Of a stretch of DNA of 64,000 bases, positions 12,901 through 24,900 are shown piece after piece. The stretch is from Dasyornis broadbenti (lineage: Eukaryota > Chordata > Aves > Passeriformes > Dasyornithidae), in the NCBI GenBank assembly GCA_013397935.1, contig VZRN01000794.1:2582943-2646942 (forward strand), read 5' to 3'. The position numbers and the translations under genes were made by a program. Numbering within the stretch: the first letter of the stretch is position 1; each line of letters opens with the position of its first letter. The notes below the pieces were generated by a model that did not search any database, had not been told where the DNA came from, and was given only the letters and a program-made list of their open reading frames with translations.

Positions 12901-15900
12901 CCTCAACGCTCTTTCATCTGCAGGCAGCTTCCAAGCCTGGGAGACAGAAGTCAGTTTTACACCAAAATCGAGAATACAACCATTCTTTCTTGTCTGTGCA
13001 ATAAGGTGGCGTTCCTGGACCAGAGCAATGGCTGCCTTTCCCTTCCACACTTAATGAGGAAAAAATCAAAAGCCAGAAAACCAAACAAAAGTCAGGAATA
13101 CTCCTAAACACCCTCACTGCAGTATGTTTGTTTTCTGTTGGAGAACATTCTCCTCCTCATCTGAACCAGCTGAAACTGTGTTTGCTGGAAGAGCCTGACA
13201 ATCCTGCACTGCTGTGACCTGGCTCCAGTCATCACAGAGAATTCCCAGCTTTTCTCAATCTCCTTTAAAGGCTGTCACCAAGAGCTGCCAGGTGAGGAAA
13301 GCAAGGTGTGAGTGCACTGCACACACCCTGCGTTCCAGAGGAAACAGCCACACACACTCACGTCAAGTACACGTGGAATTTAGGATTCCAAAGGCAAGGA
13401 AGTGTAAGGCATTTACCCTGGGCTTGGCAAGCTCCTTCACAGTCTCGATCTCCTCGTCGGAGATGATGTCCAGGAAGCGAACGATGCGGGGCTTGTCCCA
13501 CTCATCCTCCTGCTTGACAGGGCCCAGGATGTACCTGGGGTTCCTGTTCCCATCATAGTAGCGGCAGAAGAGCCTCTTTTGTCTCCGGGGAGTCTGGAAG
13601 GGAGGCAGAGCAAGGGGCAGTCAGAACTCCCACAGGACACTGATATCTCCAAGGGTAGAACATGTCCTGGACACACAAACACAGTTCACTCTCCCCACCT
13701 TGTTATATCACAGGTTAAAGAGAAGCTTTCAGTTTGAGAAGTCTGAATACTGAAACAAGCGTTACTTTACCAGCACTACTAAAATAATTTTATCACTAAA
13801 AAAAAACCACCCTTACTTAATTCTGTATGTAACTCCAGACTTCCAGCATCCTTATTCAATTAATTACACCGATGGAGCACATCCAAGACAGCCAGCAGTG
13901 CCTGGGGCAGTGTTACTTTCTGTCTACTGGACAAGAATGAAACAGGGAAGAAATCCAACACAAGCTCCTCAACTCTGCACACTCATCCAGCTGCTCTAAC
14001 AACTTCCTCGCTTCCACACCACACACAAATTCCTGACATTTTTGTTTCAAATATTTGAGAACAGTCTACTCCACTTTACCATTTTGAGCCCCTCCCCACG
14101 GCACAGCATTTCGTACTTCCTTCTCTCAGGCAGGTAATCCTTTTTCTTAACCTCAGTTTCCTTCTCCTGCTGCTCTTCTGAATCCGTGCTGGACTTGTTT
14201 GCTTCTTTTTCTTTGGCCATGATGTATTCAAAGTATTTCATGTTCCCGTTTGCTCTTTGATGTTCAGGATCTATTGACAGAGAAACAGACGGGGATGGCT
14301 GGCAGGTTTCCAGCGAGGAATCATCCAGAAATGGTTATTTACAGAAAGCAAAAGGAAACAGACGCACACGACTGCTTCTCAAACCCTCACTGCACACGGG
14401 GGTCCCCAGCACTAAGGAAAAGGGTTTGGCCATTCCAGCCTCTCTCACTAGAGAGGGAGAGACATGGGAATGGGACACGGAGAGAGCTGGGACAGCATGA
14501 CTGGCTGCAAACCTGAAAATTCCCTGGTGGGATTTAAGATTTCTGGTGACAAAGCTTTTTATCTTACAGAATTAGCTTCACTTCTTTAAATGGCTCTCAG
14601 TAGCCATTTATTAACTCTTCCTATATTGGGGTTAGTTCTGATCTTCCCAGGGCATCCTTTACACAGTCAATCGGTGGAGTATTTACAGAATAAATACTTT
14701 CATTTTTCATGAAACAGACTCTGATGGCACTGTCTTGTGTTCTACATTTCTTGTTTTCCCAAGCTTTTTATCTCCAGCATACTGAATTTATATTCAAATC
14801 ATCTGCAGAGAATTCAGTATTACCAATTTAGTTTCCATTTAATTAATGGAAAATTAATAAATTTTGGTTTTGCTGCTACCTAAGAGGAAGTAATCTCAAC
14901 CCAGGAAAGCAAAACAAAGCGAGAAAGGAAATTTTGGGCAGCAGTGACTAAGATGGGTAAGGGAATAGAAGCCAATAGGAGGCAGAAAATCCTCCAGTAT
15001 GAAGGAGCACATCCCCATCTAAAAAAAGTACAAATTCACTTTAAAAATGCATGTACAAGTGAGAGCCCAGGCCAGCCTGCCCTCCCTCAGGACAAACCCC
15101 CACAGAGCTGGGTCCCCATACCCAGCTCCAGGAGGCGCCTGGTGAGCGCCATGGCCTTGCCCAGGTCCCCCTGCTGATACACAGCGTAGCTCAGGTAGTC
15201 CAGGATGTAGACTTTGTCTGCAGAGGACACTTCCCCCTCATCCAGCTGCTTCAGGGCTTGCTCCATCCACAGCTCCGTGTGGTAGTAGTCAGCTTCCGTG
15301 TAGGCAATCTTCCCCAGCTCAAAGCAATCCTCAGCTGTTAGAAAGGATTTGTGCTTCACACCTGGGTATGGAAAACAAAACAAACGGAGTTTACACAGGA
15401 TTCTGGACCAGTCCTCAGAGAAACATTCGAGTTATTTCTCGTTCCTCGCAGCAGGGTTTTATTTCTGCTCTCCCACAGCTCCCTTCTGCGGTAGCTATTT
15501 GTTCAAGTCTCTAAAGCCTGTAAATCCTTGGCACACAAGCACTCAGATGCAGTTTTCCGTTGCCAGAATACCAGCAAACAGCTAAATGGCTCTACCACGA
15601 GCGAAAAATCAAATTTCACAAACCTTGCTTCCTCAAAACCCCAACCACTTAGAGCAAGAGCAAAAAGAAGCCAAATACAAAGTTTCAGAACTGTTTTCAA
15701 GGACATCACATTATCACTTTAAAAATGTAACTGAACCACAACTTGTCAGTGACAACTTGGTGGGGGAGGAAAAGGAAAACATCAGGGAGTAAATTCCCAG
15801 CTGCTTGGGACTTTTTCAAGCCAGTCATTTTTAGAAACGTTTTAAGTGACCTCTGAAAGATTAAAACACTAGTAGGTAAATTACAGATTCCTATTTTTGC

Positions 15901-18900
15901 CTCTGGAAATACAGGCCCTATGAAAAACCAAATTTAATCTTGTATAAAGGAAACAGGACCTGCCAGTGTTACAGCTAAAATTATCTCCCTGATTACATCT
16001 TAATCCATTCTGAATTTCTAACAGCGGCTCTGCAGTGCTCAAACACAGCAGCTGTTCTGCTGTTCATTCCTGCTCCTTTCACTGAACACCTTTTGCTCCA
16101 TCCTGTGATGGGCAGCAACTGCAGTTTCCTGAGCCTGAAGCTGCAAACTCTCAAGGGACACAAAGATTTGGCAGTAGTTGAGATTCTGGACCAAAAGAAA
16201 TTCCCTGGGAAGGAAGGAAAGGAGCACAAACAACCAACCACATGGGATAATCCCCTCTGGAGCCCTCCAGAGTCCAACCTATTCTCTTTTATACTCCAGA
16301 ATTTCCAGTTTCTGCCATTACACTTCACTGCACAGTCTGGAGGACAGCTCATTGCTTCAAAAGCAGCAAAACCTCATGTTGTATTTTTGGGCTGTTGGAA
16401 GAAAACAGCAATGAGCTGCTTATTGTAAGAGAAGGAATCTGTAGGTCCTTGAGAAGGGCTTGAACCAAACCCAAAAAGCAAGGTTATACATCATAACACA
16501 TAAAGCCAATTACCCTTAATTTTATTAGGCATCTGACCACAATGAGCACTTGCAAAAACACAGATGGATTGTACAGAGCTGATTTTTTGCCAGCTGGCAC
16601 CGGACTATTTTTGAACAGAGGAAACAAGGAAGACTCAGCAGAGAAAGTTTTCTGACAAAAAAAAGTAGTTGTGTCTTCTCCTGCACAGAGCAGCCTATTA
16701 AAGATCAGCTCAGGCAATGCCACAGAGGCTCAAGTCTGGGTATGCACCATCTTTTGCTCGTCAGTTTATACAACCCCTGAAGTTTCATCTCAAAGGAACT
16801 TGTTAAAATGCATTGAGTTGTGCAATAAAACCAAGTATCTGTCAGTGCGACACAAGGAAAACCCTCACCTAGGCAAGATTTTATTGCTATTGACTTTTAC
16901 CAAAAACTATTAACACTAGATTATCTTACCATAACTAGAAGAAAGATGCAGATTTCAATCAAAACCACCCTTTTTTCATTAATTTTCGCCAGCTCAAACC
17001 CTTTCCTAATATTACCTTCAGGCTGAGCAGTTAAACACAGCGGACAGAGCAAATGATTTGTAATCAGGACATTTAGGAAACAGAAATAACAAGCACGGAT
17101 GGCTCTTACCTGGCAGGTTGCCTCTCGAGAGGGTGTCTGTGTCCAGGTTGTAGGTGTCCTGGAGCCGCAGAAGGGCCTTGGCTGCACCAGTCTGATCCTC
17201 ATCATTCGGGAAGAACTGCCTCTGGATTGTCATGTTGGAGATAAAGCCTGGGAAAGACAGGGAAACACGTGGTCAGCTCTGTCCTGGGAAATGTATAAAC
17301 TCCCTGCTCCAGGGAAAGCCAAGATCCACCTTCACACAAATCTGAACTCATGGCACAGACTGCACAGTTTGCATTTGGTTTGTTTTTTTTTTTTAAGAAA
17401 GAAAAGGAACAATCCAAAAGAAACTTTTTTTACCCCACTCATTCAGAAGGGTTTAAGACACACTGGCACAGATTTCTGGCTGGCAGGTGCAGAGCCTTTT
17501 CATTTGGCATATTCAGTGCCTCTCACAGCAAAGGGAAGTTGAATGTGCTGAATCATTATCAGACACTAATCCTGGGTCTTTTTGAAAGTTCTGCTTTCTT
17601 ATAACTCCCTACTACACAGCTCCACCTGGTATTATTAATAAGATGTGGAGACAGTCTCACAGGTCAAATATAACCTGGCTTCCTTTTGCTAAGTGTCTTT
17701 CACTGTCAACTATTTCATTTTCTGCTCCTTGCAAAGGAGCTTCCACTCTTGCTGGACAAACGAGGCAGCAATGAAGTGTCTACTACAGCAATTCGGATTA
17801 GTTCCACAAATGCTCAGCCTCAAAAGCAGATTTGCAAATCTAATTCAACCCCTGACGGTGTGAAAGGCAACAGCCAAGAACTGCAGTCAGCCTGTGACGC
17901 TGGGTTGTGCTGCAGGCACACACTCACCATCTGACATGTCCTTCAGCACCAGGCTCTCCAGCTCGCCCCACTCTGTGTTGAGCCGTTTCATCAGCTTGAA
18001 CGCGTTCACGGGATGGCCCAAAAACCCCTCTGGGTCTTTCGTGGCAGTATCGGTCAGCTGATCCAACTTCTCTGCCCATCTATAATGAAAACACTCATTA
18101 AAATCTTGCAGAAGTCTGTTGGTGTGCTAGAGAGCTGATTTCAAGCTACTCAAGTACCTTCATCAATAAAAAACCAGAAATGGCAAGCTTTTACATCATC
18201 TATATTTAGAACTCTTCTAAAAGGAACAGAAAGGGCTACTTTATTTTTTTATTAAAGCTTCTTCCTCAGCTGCAGCCCAAATCTTGTGCTGCTCTTGCAG
18301 TCTTTGTTGGAACCATGCTGAAGGAACTCCTTCGTACAAGCCCCAAAAGCACAGTGCCAGCACTTCATTTATGAGCTGTCATGCAGGACTAATCAAAAAC
18401 AAAGCTTTACCCACATTTTCAATCTTTTAAATGCCCCCTTTTTTCCCCTTAAGGCTTACAAAAAGGCAGTTCAATGCTTGTCTCAAAGTATTTTAGGTTT
18501 AGACACACACTCGTAGATCTGTGAGACGCCCCGTGCCTCTCACCACAAAGCTCCTTTCCATGCTGAAAGCTTGGATCAGGAAGCATGGAGCTCTCACTCT
18601 CCCAAATGAGGAGCCCAGATCCAGTTTCTGGTGCTGCAGCTCCAACCCAAACGTCTCTAAGTGCCACAAGTCATTCACAACCCCAAGTGTCCCAAAACAA
18701 GCACAGCTTCCAAAAAAACCTCAAGCAGATCTACAACACGAAGGCATGCAGAAACACCCTGCAATCAGGGTAAATCGATGTTAAAGAGCCACACCCCACA
18801 GAGAATCCCAAACTCCAACAATAAAGCAAACACACAGTCTGTAGCCTGGGAGGAACTCTGTCCACAAGTTGCAGTTCCTCTTGTTCCAGGCTCTGGTTTG

Positions 18901-21900
18901 CCTGAAGTAAATGTGCAGGCTTTACTCAAGACAGGGAGGTGTTTACAGCAGTTAGAGCTGCCCCTGGTTGCATTTGCTCTTCCCACACTGTCCCGAATTG
19001 TTTTCCTACACTCCAACAGTCCCTGTGTGGGTTCTTCCAGCAGCCACATGAGTGAGGGGGCTCCCTCCAAAACAGAGAGCTCCAGGTGCTGCTGGGGACC
19101 AGCTCCAGCTCACAGCAAGCCAAAGACCGAAGAAACCGACTTCAAACTGTGCCTTCCCATTGCACAGCGCCAGACCCTCCCCTGCATTTCCCACTGCATG
19201 GCTGGCAGCCCTAACGAGGGGCTGAAACAACTGTGAAAATTGTTTCAATCACAGGGCTGGGCTTTCCTCCAGGTAGTTTGTGTCTGATAAAAGCCCCCAC
19301 AGGAGGCCTGAACCATCCACTGCATTTTGGTGATTTACCAGCTTTCACTGAGTTTCAGTGAACAGCAGCTCCAAATAGCCTTCAGATGCCAACAAACAAT
19401 GCTGGCAATTTTTTTCCAGGTTCTTTAATCTCTCTGTGACAGTTATTTAAACTTTTCTGACCTGACAGGAAGAGCCTATGATATAATAAAAACAGAGCTG
19501 CAACACTTCTACAACAAGCTGTATTTACACACATTTGGATGCCCAACTGGCACGCTCCCATGTGAATTTGTAGCTGTGAAGAATATACTTGTAACGTTCC
19601 AAACCCGTCAGCAACTCCAGCTCTGTACTTTAAGTGATAAATATAAAAAAGTATCTTTCTTCCTGGATGCTGGAACACCAGAAAGTAATAGACAAAGGCT
19701 ACAATAAAAACCATACTTCCATCTAGCACTGTTTCAACATCCTCAAGACATATTTATACACATTTCTGAAAGCAAGGAAACCACCCCGTTCAGTGATAAA
19801 ATGTGTCTAATTCCTAGCTGTGATAAAATCTGACATATTGGGCTCTGGTCCTCACAAGGTCAGGTCTCCCTTACACACCAAGCAGTGCTCAAAGAGAACA
19901 ACTTACAACAAACACGCAGCAAAACCTGCCGCTTTAAGCTTTGCTCCAGAGGAAAAATTCCACAAATTTAATCAGCCTTAGGAAGCACTTTTTGCATAAG
20001 GGTGGACTCAAATTATTAACCATTAGCATTACAAAGCCAACTGCTTACTTTTTGATCTGCTCCAGCTTGCTTTCCTCTGCCTTGATGTAATCTTTGAGTG
20101 ACACTACCAGATCTTTTTCTGTATTAATTAAGTCTGTCATATGACCTAGGAAAAAAAAAGCTTGGTGAGTCAAGGAGAAAACAAACCCCTGACAATTAAA
20201 AGCGTTCTTCCTCTTTTCTACTGTCTTCCCTTCTACAACTCTTCCTTCCCCAAAAGTCCTTCTGTATTTACTTAAATAATCCTAAAGGAATATTTGAGTA
20301 AGGCCTTTTATTTTTTTTGAAGGACAAAATCTCCTGCTGGACCAAGGTTGTTGCCATGGAAATTAATGTAATACTGCATATTTATTATTAGAACTAATTT
20401 AGGATTCATTTGGAAAAGGAAGCAGTTCGCCACAGAGTAATCTTTCATCCAAGCATACATAATGTAGAGCAAATAAAGAGAAAGCTACAGAAACACACAA
20501 AGCCTTCATGTTTGATACGCAACACTAATCCAGGGCTTTATTTTTAAGATTATATCCATGACTTCAAGGGGTCCCTGCTATTAATTAATAATTGCTTCAC
20601 CTCCTGCAAGCAGGGAGCTGAACTGGTTCAGCACAAAGGGGGGAATACAGTGCCCACCCCGAGACCACCAGAACCCCACGGTGACATCCCCGCGTCATTA
20701 TGTACCTTTGGCAGCTGCACCACTTCCTTCTACATGTGTGCAACACCAACATTCTGTTTAAATCCCAATACCTGAAAGAATAAACAGTAACCACAAAGCC
20801 TAGCCCAGCTCATTAGACTACCCCTGGACTGACTCTTAAAGCATGTTTCCCTCAAGAGAAAAGTCAATAATGTAGTCAGAACTAGGCAGTGGGTTTAGTC
20901 CTGTACCAATTAAGGCCTTGGATGATCAACACATCATTGCAGAATCAGTTTTGAGAGCTGTCAAAAAACTCTTCTGGCTACACCAAAGCAGGTCTCACCA
21001 ATGGAAGTGAAGAAGTCCGTGTGGGCACAAGAGAAAGGCAGCAGAAATCCCAGGGCTAGGGCACACCAAACCTTCTTAAACGCCATTGCTCAGCAGCTCT
21101 CACCTCACCACACACCTGTGAGAGAAACACAAAACAGGTGAAAAATTCCTGCTCACCAGAGAGCTGAATCCACCTTCAGAAGAGGCAGCTTGGGGCTGCC
21201 ACTGCTGCTTGAGGCAGCAGAACCCCAACAGCTCGAGCAGCTCTCACAGACTGAGTCCCTTCTGATTTTCTTATACCTGCCTCGTGTGGCAAGAGAAGAA
21301 AGAACTGCTCAGGGACAGGGTCTGCACCAGAACTCTTGTTTCTGGCATCTAAGTCATGCTGCAGACGGAGCTGCTTTGCAAAAAGCACTGAAAAAAACAT
21401 CAAACACTGAAAAAAGCCTGTAACACCAAGTTACAATACATATTTATCGAGTTCATCCACTCAATGGAAAAAAAACTTTCCTTTTCTCAGTCAGAAAGAT
21501 GCCAGTGGAACGGGTCTAAATGAAAACCCTACACGAGCAGTCCAGAGAGGGAGTTCTGTGCATGCTGCTGCTCCTCAGCTGCTGCCACCACGGAGCCAAG
21601 CTCCACACCTGACACAAAAGGCTGCTCTGTCCCTGGATCCGTCCATGGCAGGCTCACAGGCAGTGCTTTCTGCAGGGCCAGCTGCCAAGCTCTCAGCCTT
21701 TCAGGATCCTGATCCCTTTAGCAGCCCAGGATTGCCTGGCTCCTGCATACTTTAGGAGTAATTATGCTGTCGTGGAATTCACAACATTTACTTTTTTCCC
21801 CCCCAAAAAAGCTTAAACTCTCACGTACTGTATCTGCTCAGAAAAATTAACTCCACTGCATTTACTAATAGAAATCGGTTTACAACTCTTCCAACAGCAC

Positions 21901-24900
21901 AACTAATGAAGAAAAAAGAAAAAAAGCAACAAGCTCAGCTACAACGTGGTTTGGCCTGTTTAGGGAAGAAAGTCACATAATTTTTATCAAGCAAATAACA
22001 TAGACCCAGGTGTGGCATTCACATAGGGAAGGTGAAAACAGTCAAGAAAGTTCAAAAGTTATAATGGTTCAAATAAAAACTATCCCACCAAAATGTGGTG
22101 GTATTAATAGGGAACAAACCCCTGACTCCAGAGTGCAGGATGTCTCCTCATATTTGCTCCTGAGGGTCAGGAGGCAGCTCCCTGCTCTCCTTTCCACCTC
22201 CAGCACTCCAGAGGGAGAGGCACTGGGGTTTGGATTTACTCTGGGGACTGCCTCTTGGACAGGACCAGCACAGTTCCACTGGCACCAACAGGAACAACAG
22301 GAAACTCACACCAGCCTAGAAAAGCAGCACAGCCTCCAACTCTTGTAAACCAGCTGAAACCTGCACGACCACAACTGAAGGACTGACACATTCAAAGGGA
22401 GAAAGCAAGTTGTGAAGCGAGAATTTGGATAGGGAAGTCTGGAGTCCTCCCTTTGCCCCCTTAAGCCTCACCAATGCTCCAAAGCAGCCCTGCTGTCCAC
22501 AGCAGCATTCCTCACCTCCTCCTCCTGGCTCATCCCCTCCACAGGCAGCCAACAGGCTACATCTGACCATTTCAAACATACCTCATAAAACCCCAGTGAT
22601 GTGCACCTGCATTCCTACTGAAAGCACCACTCAATTCCTATTTCACCCTGCAGACAGCCAAGTGCCTCCTGCTCACTCAGCACTCGAGCCAATACATCTG
22701 TGAATCAGTGACAAAGCACAAACAGCTTTACTACACCATAAATATTTGCCAATTTTATCAGTACTGGGAATGCACTGAGCTATTTGTTTACTGCGCCCAG
22801 TGAAACACAAAAGAAGCTTCAGAAAGTTTACTTTCTTACTATTAATTAAGATGAAACTTTTTAGAAACACAAAGAAAAACCAACAAACAAAATCACCAAA
22901 AAGGTGAAGAAAGAATTGTTTCCTGTCCATGTACTGCTTTCAGTGACAGTGTTTCATCTTGTTTTCCCTCTTCTCCAGCTGCTTTTGCAGCCTGCTCCAA
23001 AAGCAGGCTTCCCTGAACGCTGTTGCAACACTATTCCCACCTTCTCATCTCCACAGGCACACAGCAGGAGTGACTGGCAAGCCACAAAATGCAGACGCGA
23101 TTCTAAGGAGGTACAAACATGAAGTTTCTCGCACTTAGGCACTAGAAGAGGCTACCCAGGAAAACTGGATCTCCCATTCTTGGAAGAATTTCAAAAGGAA
23201 ATGGGATGAGCCTATGCGCAGCCTAACCAAGCTCACCCAACTTAAGTTAAGCTTGATGACGTTCAGAGATCAGCTCCAGCTTGATTCTCCTTTCCTTTCC
23301 CAGATTTCCTGTCATTTTGCAAGGTCCCAGACTCCTGTAATAGCTTTCAGCCACCCAGGATTCCTCCCCTCGCAGACGGAATCCAGAGCTGGCCGGGGAG
23401 CCCGGGGCAGCGGCCGGGCCAGCCAAGCTGGCGCTGCCCTGACAGCAGTTGCTAAGGAGCAGAGCTTTCCAACTACTGCAGCGCGATCAGCCACAGGTTC
23501 CCGGATCAAAGAAAACACAGCTCAGTTCATATACATGCTGGAAATCTCTCGGACTCACAGGCTGCCAGATAAGTAGGCTTTAATTTCTTCCTGTCGGTGA
23601 CATGAAGTAAAACAAGATGAAAATCCTCTCTCCATTATTGCTGTCAGTCTCGCTCTCCTCCTCAGCCGTGTCCCAACAAAGGATGGCAATTGAGCATCCC
23701 AGGGAGGAGGGGATCATTGCCCACACAGAGACGTGGGAGTTCAGCTGACAGCTCCAACACAGGAGCTTCCTGCCTCCACAGGAAAAGTGCACTTACTAAG
23801 CTCTGAAACAGCAAAACGTGGCAGAGCGGAAAAACATGTGCGGGGGGGGGAAAGCAAAGAGCAGACAAACACAAAGACAGAAGTAAAGCAAAGCAGCTAG
23901 CAGAGGAATGGCACTGCCAAGCGCAGCACAGGATTCCCTGAACACACAACAAACACTATTTCAACTAATGAAACTTAGAGAGGTTTTTCGGAGGACTTTT
24001 CGGAGTTCAGCTATGCTCTACAAGTAGGAAGATGCAAGCAGACAAGTAAAGACAAACTGCAGAGTTATAACCTCATCACAATCAAGGTCCCACTAATCAG
24101 TGACCAAAGACTGAAGATGTTCATTAGACAAGTCTCCTCATCGCCAGCTCCAAGTTCCCAGGTGCCTACCAGGATTCCAAAGACAGGATAAAAATATGGA
24201 AACTGAGAGAGTACCTCAACATGGAACAGCTTTAACTTAATTCCAAACCAGCTTCTTTATCTAGGCAAGAAGTAACTGGCCTGCTCAAGACAGTCTGTGC
24301 AAGGCCAGGAGACAAAACTGTATTCACCAAGATCCTCAAGTTTTGATTTGAAGATGGGTCCATTCTCACAATCCTTACTGGACCCCACTGTATGTAAAAC
24401 AATAATAATAAAAATCTTTAAACAGTTGACTTGAGCTGAGCTTGGGGAAAATGGAGAAGATGGAACCAGAAGTGAGAGCTGCTCTCTGCCCTAACCCTCT
24501 CCTGTCTCAAGGACAACCCAAGTTACAGTCTCATGACACAATGTGACCAAAAATACTACTAAAAAGGAAAGAACTTTCCCGAAATAAGTACTAAGAACAT
24601 TTAGCTGTCATCATTTCTTACAGGTCTCACAGGACAGAAACACCAGAACCCAGTTCCCAAGTCCTCTAGCATGTTCAAAGTCTATTTTAAAATTAAGATC
24701 CAAGCAGTGAGAGAAGAAAGGTTTTCTACAATTGCTACTACCAAAAGAACATGGCATGCTTTAGGCTTATTTTTATGACAAAGTTGTAATATAATCTTTT
24801 ATATATAAAAAAATGTAATAACATAATAAAAGGCGAGAACCAATTTTAGAGACAAATAGGGTGCTCTAACCTCTTCCTGCTTTACTGCCAAGTTGAAGAC

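Noticed and set aside
18661..19236. 191-codon open frame on the plus strand
   Set aside because: It lies in a P4HA1 intron, antisense, and has no recognisable similarity or splice context; ordinary GC-rich intron.
854..21086. Assignment of the minus-strand gene to P4HA2
   Set aside because: KYFEYIMAKEKEANK, KYEMLCRGEGLKM and the paired exons at 9563-10739 are P4HA1 features; P4HA2 has a different linker and its alternative exons at another position.
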